NCBI RefSeq assembly: GCF_000515255.1
Contig: NZ_KI911559.1
Location: 4,095,347 to 4,159,346, forward strand
DNA length: 64,000 nt
Direction: 5' to 3'
Origin: Rhodovibrio salinarum DSM 9154
GTDB taxonomy: Bacteria > Pseudomonadota > Alphaproteobacteria > Kiloniellales > Rhodovibrionaceae
Shown here in pieces: positions 16,820 to 26,399 of this stretch (position 1 is the first letter of the stretch; each line of letters starts with the position of its first letter). The notes under the pieces are model-generated. The model was given only the letters and a program-made list of their open reading frames with translations, ran no database searches and was not told the DNA's origin. A program made the translations under genes and the position numbers.

Positions 16820-17848
16820 TCACTGCGGGCTCAACGGAGGTACACTTGACGGCGCTCCTTCGCGCGACACTGCGTCCGACCTCCCGCGCCAGCGCCGGGG
16901 CCAGAAACGCGACACGCGCACCGTGAGCGGCCAAATGAGCGCACGCAGCCAGCCGCCCGCGTTCAGGCCGCGCAGCCAGCTCTGCTCGGCTCTTAAGCAT
17001 TTAAAACCGGCCCGACGCGCAAGCGACAGGATCCGGCCCGCGCAGACCTGACGCACCGAAGCGAGCGCCTGAATCTGAGACCGCGTCAGCTTGAGTTGAT
17101 CCGAATCTGCCAAGATCGCGACGATGGATCTGAGCGCGTTCTTCTGCAGTTCCACAGTCTCGGTGACCGCCATTGTGCTCGCGGCATGGACACGATATCG
17201 AGTCACGAGGTTGGGCGTATACGCCACCGGCCCAAGCGCAGCCATCCGGAAAAAGAACTCGCGATCCTCGCTCGATTTCAGACGCGGATTGAACAGGCCG
17301 GCCGCGTAGGCCGAAGCCCGACGGCATACCGAGCCACTTGGGGATATGAAGTTACCAGCCGCCAAGGCTTCGAGGAGCCCCTCGGTCAACCGGAACACTG
17401 TGGGCGTTACCGCGTCGCGATACACGAACCGCAGGCCGCTCTTGGCGAGCGCGGGCCCCAGGTCGCCCGTCCGTTCGTCGAACAGCATCCGATCGCCGAA
17501 GAACAGATCTATATCTGACATCAGGCGGAAGGCCTCCACCGAGGTCTCGAGAAAATCCGCCATGTAGCAATCGTCCGCATCGAGTAGAGCGACCAACGTG
17601 GTTGTCGCAAGGCTACAACCGACATTCCTGGCGTTCGAGACGTTCCCGTAGTCGAGACTGACAAGGCGCACCTGAAGATCATGGGCGGCGATCCAATCCG
17701 CGCAGGCGTCCCGGGTCCCGTCGGAAGATCCATTCTCAACGATGATCACCTCTTCTGGAAGGCGCGTTTGCCCCGCGACGCTGTCCAGACAGGTCCGGAC
17801 ATACTGCGCCGCGTTGTGTGCGGGAATGACTACGGTCACGTCGGTCAT
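16820..17848 (-). CDS. Glycosyltransferase family 2
   Basis: The 342-residue GT-A enzyme starts MTDVTVVIPAHNAAQYVRTC and contains the nucleotide-binding ENGSSDGT and the metal-binding ALLDADDCY (DXD-type) motifs within the first 100 residues. The ATG at 17848 follows GGAG by nine bases; a longer open frame from 17920 lacks family similarity. It lies 53 bases after the upstream glycosyltransferase stop. It probably adds one sugar to the lipid-linked unit in the cytoplasm; specificity is unknown. Confidence 0.87.
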   Translation of the reverse strand: MTDVTVVIPAHNAAQYVRTCLDSVAGQTRLPEEVIIVENGSSDGTRDACADWIAAHDLQVRLVSLDYGNVSNARNVGCSLATTTLVALLDADDCYMADFLETSVEAFRLMSDIDLFFGDRMLFDERTGDLGPALAKSGLRFVYRDAVTPTVFRLTEGLLEALAAGNFISPSGSVCRRASAYAAGLFNPRLKSSEDREFFFRMAALGPVAYTPNLVTRYRVHAASTMAVTETVELQKNALRSIVAILADSDQLKLTRSQIQALASVRQVCAGRILSLARRAGFKCLRAEQSWLRGLNAGGWLRALIWPLTVRVSRFWPRRWRGRSDAVSREGAPSSVPPLSPQ

Positions 17849-17901
17849 CTTGAGCGTCTCCAAATGCGCGTCCCACCGTACGCAGCGTACGTGAGCATTG
17901 T

Positions 17902-18933
17902 TTAGTTGAACGACTGCCAACGGCCCGCGCCATACATGACCGCCTTAAGCAGCGCCTTCGCGAGCACATAGAAATCTCGCACGCGTAATCGTCCATACCG
18001 CCGCGCCTGCCAGAATAGTCGCAATGCGGATCGGAATCTGCCTTTCCTGGCACAGTAAATACTATCCGTAACGTAAAACTCGTTCAGTCGCTCGGAGATC
18101 GCGTCATGATCGACGCCCAAGCACTTGTCATCGCATAAGGCATGAAACGCGGCCCTTGCTCCGATACGGGGCGGCATCCCAGAGTTCGTCTTGCTTCCTG
18201 CGCGCTGACGGTACCGGAAGACCTTTTCGGGTACGAAATGAAACGGCGCAAGATGCGCAAGCCGTATCCAGAGATGATAGTCCTGCGCCTGTCTCAGCGA
18301 TTCATCGAACCCCCCAGCCTGACAGAAGAAGTCCCGCCGCACGGCCAAAGCGCCGACCGCGGTTAAGGACACTCGAATGAATTTTGGCCCGGAATCTTCG
18401 AGCCGCAGAGGTCTCCGATCCTCGAACGCTTCCCCGAGGAGTTCGCGGACCTTCTGCCGGTCGGCCAGGGAGGGGATAATCTCAGCCCTGTCATCTTCGT
18501 CGACGACGGAAAAGTCGCCGCCAATCCATTGCGCGTCGGGAAAAGTGTGGAGCGGGGTTGCGAATGCCGCGAGGGCGTTCGGCTCCAGAACGTCGTCAGA
18601 ATCCAGGAACACGATCCACTCGCCCACCGCCGCTGCGACGCCCGCATTTCTTGCGGCGCCGGCGCCCTGGTTGCGCTGTCGGAGCAACAAGATCGGGACG
18701 GCGAACCGCTCTTGATAAGCCTCCACCGCCGCCGCGGTCTCGTCGGTTGAGCCATCGTCCACAATGACGAGTTCGACCGGCTGGTAATGCTGCCGTGCGA
18801 CACTCAGGATCGCGTCGCCGATGAAGCGTTCGGTATTGTAGGACGGCATGACGATGCTGAAAGTCGGTTGCACCGCGTGATCGTCGATCACGTTGATGGT
18901 CTCCAGTTCGACGTCGTCGGTCCCCGGTCTCAT
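17902..18933 (-). CDS. Glycosyltransferase family 2
   Basis: The 343-residue protein has FSIVMPSYNTERFIGDAI, VDDGSTDET, GAGAARN and FLDSDDVLEP, the standard GT2 nucleotide-binding and DXD motifs. Its ATG at 18933 has GGAGG five bases upstream and overlaps the preceding TGA (ATGA), so it is translationally coupled to the GT4 gene. A longer open frame in this register continues to 19593 but lies antisense or out of frame to the real upstream gene. It adds a sugar of unknown identity. Confidence 0.87.
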   Translation of the reverse strand: MRPGTDDVELETINVIDDHAVQPTFSIVMPSYNTERFIGDAILSVARQHYQPVELVIVDDGSTDETAAAVEAYQERFAVPILLLRQRNQGAGAARNAGVAAAVGEWIVFLDSDDVLEPNALAAFATPLHTFPDAQWIGGDFSVVDEDDRAEIIPSLADRQKVRELLGEAFEDRRPLRLEDSGPKFIRVSLTAVGALAVRRDFFCQAGGFDESLRQAQDYHLWIRLAHLAPFHFVPEKVFRYRQRAGSKTNSGMPPRIGARAAFHALCDDKCLGVDHDAISERLNEFYVTDSIYCARKGRFRSALRLFWQARRYGRLRVRDFYVLAKALLKAVMYGAGRWQSFN

Positions 18934-20198
18934 CCGCGCCTCCGGCTTCGGCAGGCACTTAGCGCCACGTCGTTTGCGTAGCCACTCCCGGCAAAACCAA
19001 GAGCTGCCGTAGCGCTCGCCGCCTGCGCCAGGCCTTCGAAAATCTCGATCTGCCCCCGGCTGGTCGCCGCCCAGGAGAAGCTCTCGGCGTAGGCGCGTAT
19101 GGTCATAGGGTCGGAGGGTGCGGCAAGGATCGTTGCCAGAGCACCCGTGAGCGCCTCGGGCGTACGCTCGGCGACGACGCGCCCGGCGACCGGGTCGCGC
19201 ACCACTTCGGGCGTGCCGTTGACGGACGTGGCGACCACCGGCGTCCCACACGCTAGGCTTTCCAGTAAAACGTTCGGCCAGCCTTCCCGGCTGGAGGCGA
19301 GTACCAACGCGTCCGCGGCGGAATAGACCGCGCGCAGCTGGTCGTGCGGCACCGCGCCCAGGAAGTGCACCCGGTCGCTGACGCCCAGTTGTCCGGCAAG
19401 CGTCCGCAACGCGGTCTCTTCCGGGCCGGTTCCGGCGATCAGGAGGTGTGTATCCGGCGCCAGCCCGGCGAGGGCACGGATCGCCAGATCGTGTCCCTTG
19501 CGCGCGATCAGATGCCCGACCGAGGCGACGACCGGCGCCTCGCCCAGCCCAAGTTCCGTTCGCCAGCGCGCCCGGCCCGCCGCATCGCGCCAAAAGGTCG
19601 CCAGATCGACGCCGTTACGCAGCACCTGAACACGGCCCGGATCGACTCCCAGGCCAGCCAGGTCCTGACGCAACGCATCGCACACCGTGATCAGTCCCGC
19701 CGCCCGCGCGGCCGTCCAGCGGATCATCCGGCGCGGTGCGGTATAGCGGGGGATCAGGTTCAGATCGGTGCCACGCCCGGTCACGGTGAACGGCAGGCCC
19801 AGCTCGCGCGCCAGCAACGCCGCGGCGACGCCATCCGGGTAGAAATAGTGCGCGTCGATCAGATCAAAGCGGTCACCCGCCCGCATCAAGGCCCGCGCCT
19901 GCCGGCGCGCGGCGGCATACAGCAGCGCGGGCGCCGCCGTCATGCCGACCTTGGGAATCACCGGATAGCGCGGGTGCCAGACGTCGAGCTCGTGACGCAC
20001 CTCGTGCACCGGCACACGCGTCAACGCCTGATACCGGGGATGACCGCGCAGCCCCGGCGGCACCCAGGGCACCGGCGCGATCACGCTGGCGCGGTAGCCG
20101 CTCGTCGCCAGCAGGTGGCGCAACCGGTTCTCGACGAATACGCCGTGATGCGGCTGCCCGGGGTTGGGATAGAGGGTGGTGAAAACCAGCAGGTTCAC
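18930..20198 (-). CDS. Glycosyltransferase family 4
   Basis: The 422-residue GT-B enzyme begins VNLLVFTTLYPNPGQPHHG (GTG start). It shows HYFYPDGVAAALLA (117-130), GRGTDLNL, GHLIARKGHDLAI and SREGWPNVLLESLACG (303-318, with the donor-binding Glu pair). The GTG at 20198 overlaps the upstream stop by four bases (GTGA) and its own stop overlaps the next start, so three glycosyltransferases are coupled in a row. It resembles the GT4 proteins commonly found in XrtA loci, but I could not assign a specific subfamily. Confidence 0.88.
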   Translation of the reverse strand: MNLLVFTTLYPNPGQPHHGVFVENRLRHLLATSGYRASVIAPVPWVPPGLRGHPRYQALTRVPVHEVRHELDVWHPRYPVIPKVGMTAAPALLYAAARRQARALMRAGDRFDLIDAHYFYPDGVAAALLARELGLPFTVTGRGTDLNLIPRYTAPRRMIRWTAARAAGLITVCDALRQDLAGLGVDPGRVQVLRNGVDLATFWRDAAGRARWRTELGLGEAPVVASVGHLIARKGHDLAIRALAGLAPDTHLLIAGTGPEETALRTLAGQLGVSDRVHFLGAVPHDQLRAVYSAADALVLASSREGWPNVLLESLACGTPVVATSVNGTPEVVRDPVAGRVVAERTPEALTGALATILAAPSDPMTIRAYAESFSWAATSRGQIEIFEGLAQAASATAALGFAGSGYANDVALSACRSRRRG

Positions 20199-21361
20199 GG
20201 GCTCGGGCGCTCCAGCGCGTTGCGGTACAGGCGGTCGTAAGCCGCCACCATCGCGGTCATGTCGTAAGCGGTTTCCGCGCGCGCCCGGTTCGCAGCCCCG
20301 AGGCGCGCGCGCAGCTCGCCGTCTTTTAGCAGCCGGCTCAACGCCGCCTCGAAACCGCCGGCATCCTCTTGGCCGAACGCCTGGGCCGGCGCGGTTTGGG
20401 GCAGGATGCGGGCCACGTCGCCAGCGTCGAATGCCACCACCGGCCGGGCCATCGCCATCGCCTGCAAAAGCGCGTTGGGCATCTGCTCGGTCACGCTGGT
20501 CAGCGCGAAGATGCTGTTCCCCGTCAGCGCCGCGCGCACATCGGCGACCTGTCCGGCGAAGGCGATCCGGTCGCCCAGGCCGCTCGCCGCCGCCTGTGCG
20601 CGCAGATCGGCTTCGCACGGGCCCATGCCGCAGATCACGAGCCGGGCGTCGGTGTCCGCGGCTGCCCGCGCGAACAACGCGATCAGCCGATCGAGCCGCT
20701 TCTCCGCGCGCAGCGGCGCCACCGCCACGACGGTCGGCACGGTCGCGGCCATCGCCGGCAACGGCGGAACCGGCGCGGCCGGCGTGTAATGGGCAAGGTC
20801 GACCCCGTTCACCAGATGACGCAGCCGTCCCGATGGCGCCCAGCGGTGGCGCCGGGCAATCTCCAGCAAGCCATGCGAGGGCACCACCAGCGCGTCGACC
20901 CCGGCCAGCGCGAGCCGGCGATAGAGGCTGCGCCGCCGCAGGGGCCGGACCGCTTCCTCCGGCCCGAAGCCGCTCTCGAAATGCAGGTGCGGCCATCGCG
21001 GGCCGAGCCGGTTGGCAAGCGCCCAGTCCATGGCGCCGAAGTTGTAGGTGCACAGGATATCGGCCTCCGAGCGGGCGAGCGCCCGGCGGATCGCCGGCAA
21101 ACGTTTCACCCCGGTCAAGCCGTCCGCTGGCAAAAGGGTCCAGGGGTTGTTGGGGTCCACCCGGTCAAGCGCCTCGTGCCGCCCGTCCAACGCGATCAGC
21201 GTGTGCGCGTAACGCGTGCCCAGACGCCGCGCCACGTCGGCGATGCGGACCTGCACCCCGCCAACCGCGAAGGTCGGAAACACGTGCAAGAGCTGAACCG
21301 GACGCACCTCGGACAAGGTGGGGGGCGGCGTCGAAGGCTGCTGGGTCTTTAGGGGATACAC
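20195..21361 (-). CDS. Glycosyltransferase family 4
   Basis: The 388-residue protein has LHVFPTFAVGGVQVRIADVA near the N-terminus, which is the GT4 acceptor loop. Later it shows VVAVAPLRAEKRLDRLIALF, GMGPCEADL and QMPNALLQAMAMARPVVAFD (donor-binding region). The GTG at 21361 has only GGCGG upstream; an internal GTG about 18 codons later would also preserve the fold. It lies 11 bases after the priming transferase and overlaps the next gene by 4 bases. It probably acts early in repeat-unit assembly. Confidence 0.86.
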   Translation of the reverse strand: MYPLKTQQPSTPPPTLSEVRPVQLLHVFPTFAVGGVQVRIADVARRLGTRYAHTLIALDGRHEALDRVDPNNPWTLLPADGLTGVKRLPAIRRALARSEADILCTYNFGAMDWALANRLGPRWPHLHFESGFGPEEAVRPLRRRSLYRRLALAGVDALVVPSHGLLEIARRHRWAPSGRLRHLVNGVDLAHYTPAAPVPPLPAMAATVPTVVAVAPLRAEKRLDRLIALFARAAADTDARLVICGMGPCEADLRAQAAASGLGDRIAFAGQVADVRAALTGNSIFALTSVTEQMPNALLQAMAMARPVVAFDAGDVARILPQTAPAQAFGQEDAGGFEAALSRLLKDGELRARLGAANRARAETAYDMTAMVAAYDRLYRNALERPSP

Positions 21362-21372
21362 GGTTGCCGCCT

Positions 21373-22752
21373 TCAGCGCGCGCCGGCGTTCCAGAGGACG
21401 ACGCGCACCGTCTGCAGCCCGATCGCGATGTCCAGCATGATGGTGTAGTACTTGATGTAGAACAGGTCGTACTGAAGCTTCTGGCGCGCGTCCTCGACGC
21501 TGGCGCCGTAGGGATAGTTGAGCTGTGCCCAGCCGGTGATCCCGGGCTTCACGCTATGCCGCTCGCGGTAGAAGGGGATCTGCGCGCCCAATTCGTCGAC
21601 GAAGAAGGGGCGTTCCGGGCGCGGCCCGACGAAGCTCATATCCCCGCGCAGGACGTTGATCGCCTGCGGGATCTCGTCGATCCGGGTCTTGCGGATGAAC
21701 GCGCCCACCCGGGTGATTCGCGGGTCCGCCTGCTGCGCCCACTGCGGCCGTCCGTCAGCCTCCGCGTCCTGACGCATGGAGCGGAACTTGAACAGCATGA
21801 ACGGCTGGCCGCCCTGCCCGACCCGCGCCTGCCGGTAGAACACCGGCCCGGGACTCTCCAGCTTGATCGCGAGCGCGGTCACGATCAGCAGCGGCAGCGT
21901 CACCGTCAAAAGACCCAGGCTGGCGACCAGGTCAATCGCGCGCTTGGCCATCAGATGCACGCGGGTCGTACGGAACCCCGCCCGGTCGAAGAACCAGCTT
22001 GGCGACAGCGCATCCAGATCGACCGCGCCCAGCGCCTGCTCGGCGAACATGTGATAATCGGTGACCCGCACCCCCTCCAGCCGCGCGGCGACCAGATCGT
22101 TCAACGGCAGTTGACCCCGCCGGTCCTCCAACGCGACCACGATCTCGTCGATCGCGTGCGAGGCGACATAGGCGCGAAGGTCGTTGGGCATGGCAACAAG
22201 CTTCGCACCCGAGACGGCACAGGCTACCGGCTCCAGCTCGACGTACCCAACCACCATGAAGCGGCTGCGCCGGCCACGGTGGGCAAGCGCCCCCACCTTG
22301 GCAGCCCTGTCCCCCGTGCCGAGCACCAGCACACGGCTCTTCAGGTGCGCGAGGTCCGCGACCCGCAAAAACGCGAGGTGCAACGCGAACACAAGCGCAA
22401 AGGCCAACAGCAGGCCGGGGATCAGGGCGCTAATCGTGATCCGCACGGGCGGGAACACGTAAGTCAGGATCGCGTGCAGCACGAACGCCAGGCAAACGGC
22501 CACGCACACGCGCGCGGCGAGATCGGGCAGGCTCTCGGCAACATGGAAGGAATACAGCCCGACCGCGAACAGCATCGTCAGCACGAGCGCGCCCAGCAGC
22601 AAAGCGCGCTCGACGAAGTACCAGAAGCCGACCGCCTCGCCCGCGACCGTGAAAGCGGTGTACTGGACCGTGATGAACAGGACGACCAACGCCACCGCTT
22701 CCACCACTGCCAGAATGTAGAGGGGCCAGACGACCCGCGCACTCACGCCCAC
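21373..22752 (-). CDS. Priming undecaprenyl-phosphate sugar phosphotransferase (EpsB/WcaJ type, XrtA-associated)
   Basis: The 459-residue polyprenyl-phosphate hexose-1-phosphate transferase starts repeat-unit synthesis on the lipid carrier. Four to five N-terminal hydrophobic segments (about 8-130) precede a CoA-binding-like domain (about 140-250). The C-terminal catalytic domain shows KRAIDLVASLGLL, SPGPVFYRQARVG, FKFRSM, RKTRIDEIPQ and FVGPRPERP. The layout matches the TIGR03013 sugar transferase of exosortase A loci. It lies 42 bases downstream of the amidotransferase gene and just upstream of the glycosyltransferase run. Confidence 0.92.
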   Translation of the reverse strand: MGVSARVVWPLYILAVVEAVALVVLFITVQYTAFTVAGEAVGFWYFVERALLLGALVLTMLFAVGLYSFHVAESLPDLAARVCVAVCLAFVLHAILTYVFPPVRITISALIPGLLLAFALVFALHLAFLRVADLAHLKSRVLVLGTGDRAAKVGALAHRGRRSRFMVVGYVELEPVACAVSGAKLVAMPNDLRAYVASHAIDEIVVALEDRRGQLPLNDLVAARLEGVRVTDYHMFAEQALGAVDLDALSPSWFFDRAGFRTTRVHLMAKRAIDLVASLGLLTVTLPLLIVTALAIKLESPGPVFYRQARVGQGGQPFMLFKFRSMRQDAEADGRPQWAQQADPRITRVGAFIRKTRIDEIPQAINVLRGDMSFVGPRPERPFFVDELGAQIPFYRERHSVKPGITGWAQLNYPYGASVEDARQKLQYDLFYIKYYTIMLDIAIGLQTVRVVLWNAGAR

Positions 22753-22794
22753 GATTGTCTCCTCGATAAAGACAGCGCCGGAGATCCGGTCGGC

Positions 22795-24738
22795 TCAGGC
22801 CACCACCGCGTCGTACGCGTCCACCGCCGCCGTAGCCGGCAGGGTTGGCGCGACATGCACCTGCTCCAGAAAGCCCGCGAACATCAAAAGCGCCCAGATC
22901 GGCTGGGTATGGTCACTCAGTCCGCTCATATGGCGATCGACCAGGTTGTCGATCGCCGCGACGTCGAACAGCCCGCAGCCGCGCAGCGCCTCGCCCTTCA
23001 GGCTGGCCAGCACGCGGGCGCGCGCCGGCCCGCGGAACCAGCCTGCCAGCGGCACGCCGAAGCCCATCTTCGGCCGGTACAGCACCTCCTCGGGCAGCAG
23101 CGGCTCCAGAGATTTTTTGAAGACCGCCTTGCCCTCGCGCCCGCGCAGCTTGGCGGATGCGGGGATCGACCCGGTCCACTCGGCGAACTTGTGATCCAGG
23201 ATCGGCACGCGCACTTCCAGCGCATGCGCCATGCTGGCGCGGTCGACCTTGGTCAGGATGTCGCCCGGCAGATAGGTCTTGAGATCGGCGTACTGCACGC
23301 GGCTGATCGGATCGTCGGTCGGGGCAGCGGCCATCACCTCGCGGATGCGCTCGACCGCGCGGTAGCCCTGCAGCTCGCGCTTGAAGCTGGGCGCGTAAAG
23401 CGCCTCGCGGTGGCTGTCGGCGACGACGCAGACGCTGTGGAAATAGCCATCCGCCGTATCGCGGGCGAGCGCCTGGAAGGTGGTCTTGGCCCGCAGCGGC
23501 TTGGGCGCCCAGTCGGCCTTGGGATAGCTGCGGCCCAGAGCGCCGAACAGCGGCCCGCGCACGCTCTGCGGCAGACGGGCGCGCACCAGTTCCTCGTAGC
23601 GGTGCCAACGGTAGCGGCGGTAGCCAGCAAACAGCTCGTCGCCACCATCGCCGGAGAGCGCGACAGTGACATGCCGGCGCGCCTCCTGGCACACCCGATA
23701 GGTCGGGATCGCGCTGGAATCCGCGAACGGCTCGTCATAGACGCGCGGCAGCAGATCCAACAGGCCAACGTCATCCGCCGCCACGCGCTTGGCGTGGTGA
23801 TCGGTCTTGTAACGCCGGGCGACCTGGTCAGCGTAGCTGGTCTCGTCGTAGTCCGCCTCGCCGAAGCCGATCGCGCAGGTGGTGACCGGCGTCTCCCGCG
23901 ACTTTGCCATGCAGGCGACGACCGCGCTGGAATCCACCCCGCCGGACAGGAAAGCCCCCAGCGGCACATCGGCGATCATGCGAATGCCGACCGCTTCCAT
24001 CAGCCTTTCCGGCAACTCGGCAGCAACAGCAGCCTCGTCCGTCTGGTCAGGCTGGAAGGTCATGTCCCAATAGCAGCGCGGCTCGGGCATCGCCTGGCCA
24101 CGGCGGATCGTCAGCACATGGCCCGGCGGCAGCTTGCGCACGGTCCGGTAGATCGAGCGCGGCTCCGGCACGTAGCCAAGCGCGAAGAACTCCTCGACCG
24201 CGATCGGGTCCAGCTCGCGCGCCACCTCCGGCAGCACCAGCAGCGTCTTGAGTTCGGAGCCAAAGGCGACTCGGCCATCGGGCAACGCGCTGTAGTACAG
24301 CGGCTTGATGCCCATTCGGTCACGCGCCAGGAACAGCGTCTCGCAGTTCGCGTCATAGAGGGCGAAAGCGAACATGCCCCGGAAACGATCGACGCAGTCC
24401 GGTCCCCAGGCTTCCCAGGCGTGGACGATCACCTCGGTATCGCAGCGGGTGGCGAAGACGTGGCCGAGGGCACTCAGTTCCGCCATCAATTCCGCGAAGT
24501 TATAGATCTCGCCGTTGTAGGCGACGGCAACCGTGCCGTCTTCGTTGAACAACGGCTGGTGACCGCTCGCCAGGTCGATGATCGACAGACGCCGATGGCC
24601 CAGTCCGATGCCCGCGGCCTGGAAATAGCCGGCATCGTCGGGACCACGGTGGCTGATCGCATCCGTCATGGCGGTCAGGCGGCGCGCATCCACCGGGCGA
24701 CGCGCACGACTGTCGAACAGGCCGGCCAGTCCGCACAT
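22795..24738 (-). CDS. XrtA-associated asparagine-synthase-like amidotransferase
   Basis: The 647-residue protein begins MCGLAGLFD, with Cys2 as the N-terminal nucleophile of the glutaminase domain (about 2-190; SHRGPDDAG, YNGEIYNF). The synthetase domain follows (about 230-600; FLSGGVDSSAV for ATP pyrophosphatase activity, LSGDGGDELFAGY). It matches the amidotransferase of exosortase A systems (TIGR03108) and probably amidates a carboxyl group of a sugar or carrier. GAAGGA precedes the ATG at 24738, only 20 bases after the XrtA stop; the open frame extends upstream to 25008 but the Cys2 start is required for activity. Confidence 0.92.
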   Translation of the reverse strand: MCGLAGLFDSRARRPVDARRLTAMTDAISHRGPDDAGYFQAAGIGLGHRRLSIIDLASGHQPLFNEDGTVAVAYNGEIYNFAELMAELSALGHVFATRCDTEVIVHAWEAWGPDCVDRFRGMFAFALYDANCETLFLARDRMGIKPLYYSALPDGRVAFGSELKTLLVLPEVARELDPIAVEEFFALGYVPEPRSIYRTVRKLPPGHVLTIRRGQAMPEPRCYWDMTFQPDQTDEAAVAAELPERLMEAVGIRMIADVPLGAFLSGGVDSSAVVACMAKSRETPVTTCAIGFGEADYDETSYADQVARRYKTDHHAKRVAADDVGLLDLLPRVYDEPFADSSAIPTYRVCQEARRHVTVALSGDGGDELFAGYRRYRWHRYEELVRARLPQSVRGPLFGALGRSYPKADWAPKPLRAKTTFQALARDTADGYFHSVCVVADSHREALYAPSFKRELQGYRAVERIREVMAAAPTDDPISRVQYADLKTYLPGDILTKVDRASMAHALEVRVPILDHKFAEWTGSIPASAKLRGREGKAVFKKSLEPLLPEEVLYRPKMGFGVPLAGWFRGPARARVLASLKGEALRGCGLFDVAAIDNLVDRHMSGLSDHTQPIWALLMFAGFLEQVHVAPTLPATAAVDAYDAVVA

Positions 24739-24758
24739 GGCGTATCCTTCTCGCAGAG

Positions 24759-26360
24759 TTAGTCGGAACCGGACAACACCGCTTGGGCCGCGGCCCCGGG
24801 CGCATCGGATGTCGGCGTCAGCTGGATGCGGGTCAGCCCGTCCAATTCGCTCACGAAGTCCGCCAAGAGTTCCTCGGCCGCAGGCGTTGCCGTCGTCGCG
24901 ACGGCGACCGCCAAACTTGGCACGGCGGTGCCGAGCAACTTGGCCTTCAGTGTCTCCAGTTTTGCCACGGCCGGGCGGCCAGTGACTGCCGCGCCAACGC
25001 GGTACCACGACCAGACGAGGCGCCCCTCCCGGTCCATCGGCCCCCGCAAACGCAGGTACTGCGGCGCCGGGAGGCCGGCGACGATGCCGTCACTGGCCTG
25101 ACCGCGCTTCTGCACACTCGTTTCCGGATCGCCCAGGAGGCTGTTGCGCGAGGAGACGAGTTCGGCCCCGGGGCGGTCATAGGCGTAGTAGGCGACGAAC
25201 AAGGTCACCTGCCGGGCCCCATCCCGGTAGACCCAAGCGGCCTGCTGATCGGCGCCACGGAAGTCGCCGCGCCAGTCCACCGGTGCATCATCAACGCGCT
25301 GCCAGGACCCGAGGCGGTCGGGCACGTCCAGCGCCCGCGCTTCGGCCACCGGGGGCGAGGACGCCCAGCCGGCATAGGCGCGCAACACGACCAGGATCGC
25401 AATGCCGGCCACGCCTACGGCGGACAGTCCGCGCCAGGCGGAAGCGGACGCGGGTGCACCGGCGTCGGCATTCTTCGACGTAGGCACGAGCTGTCCAAGC
25501 CCCATGGCGCCGTCATCACGCAGCCAGACGGCGAGCGCGATCAGGATCAGCGTCACCAGACTCAGAAAAATGCCGCCATAGATCAGGTGGTCGACATCGA
25601 CGGCGATCTCGAAATCGCTGAGGTAGGCCAGCATGATGATGCCATAGGCGCGGAGCACGTTGGCGCCGATCGGCACCGCGATCGACAACGCGACGAACAG
25701 CACCCGCTTCCACCAGGCCGTAAACAACAGGTCGCAGACCAGCAGGCCAAGCGCGATGCACGCCAAGAGGTAGCGCGCGCCCGCGCACGCCTCCGCAACC
25801 AGGAACGCGCCGCCAGGTACCTGAATCCGCCAGTTCTCCAGATAGACCGGCACACCGCTCATCCGCACCAGCGGCACGGTGTACTCCGCCGTCAGGGTCT
25901 GCAGCGGGGCGACCGCGAAGTCGCCGAACGGCACAGCCAGCAGCAGATAGGCCAACGGAAAAGCGACCGCCCAGGTGATCCGCCAGCCGAACACCGCCAG
26001 CACGCTCGCCTGCAGCAGCCCCACCAGGGCGAAGTGCTGCAGCAGATTGACATTGGCGAGCGTACCGACCAGCCATACCAGCCCCGCGCCCAACATGAGC
26101 GCGAGCCCGGAGGCGGCCGGCTGGACCGGCAGGCACGTCAGCAGCGGCCAACGCCGCCAGACGAGATAGCCCACGATCGGCACGATCAGAAAACCGTGCC
26201 CGTAGGTCGCCGAGTTGCTCCACACGCCAACGATGCTGGCCGTGGTCTCGTGCAGCGCCAGCAGGATGATCGCAGCCAGCGCCAGCCAGACCAGCCCGGC
26301 CCGGCGGAGCGGGGAGATCGGCGCAGCGGCGAGGCCGTGGGTCGGACCAAGGGTGGTCAT
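24759..26360 (-). CDS. xrtA: Exosortase A fused to an EpsI domain
   Basis: The 533-residue protein has about eight transmembrane helices (about 20-275). It carries the exosortase catalytic triad: Cys192 in VAEACAGARYLLA, Arg237 in GANVLRAYGI and His258 in DVDHLIYGG. Residues about 320-510 form a periplasmic EpsI-like domain (LGSWQRVDD, AYYAYDRPGAELV, SWYRVG). The enzyme should cut PEP-CTERM proteins at the membrane and transfer or release them. XrtA-EpsI fusions are known in other proteobacteria. No protein with a visible PEP-CTERM tail is encoded in this window, so its substrates must lie elsewhere. Confidence 0.93.
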   Translation of the reverse strand: MTTLGPTHGLAAAPISPLRRAGLVWLALAAIILLALHETTASIVGVWSNSATYGHGFLIVPIVGYLVWRRWPLLTCLPVQPAASGLALMLGAGLVWLVGTLANVNLLQHFALVGLLQASVLAVFGWRITWAVAFPLAYLLLAVPFGDFAVAPLQTLTAEYTVPLVRMSGVPVYLENWRIQVPGGAFLVAEACAGARYLLACIALGLLVCDLLFTAWWKRVLFVALSIAVPIGANVLRAYGIIMLAYLSDFEIAVDVDHLIYGGIFLSLVTLILIALAVWLRDDGAMGLGQLVPTSKNADAGAPASASAWRGLSAVGVAGIAILVVLRAYAGWASSPPVAEARALDVPDRLGSWQRVDDAPVDWRGDFRGADQQAAWVYRDGARQVTLFVAYYAYDRPGAELVSSRNSLLGDPETSVQKRGQASDGIVAGLPAPQYLRLRGPMDREGRLVWSWYRVGAAVTGRPAVAKLETLKAKLLGTAVPSLAVAVATTATPAAEELLADFVSELDGLTRIQLTPTSDAPGAAAQAVLSGSD

Positions 26361-26399
26361 CGTGCTGGAACCTTCGAGAACGGCCGGAACGAACGGGAG

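Noticed and set aside
20176-24762. A 1528-codon open frame on the plus strand
   Set aside because: It is antisense to the glycosyltransferase, priming-transferase and amidotransferase genes and is rich in Arg/Pro/Ala/His; a shadow of high third-position GC.
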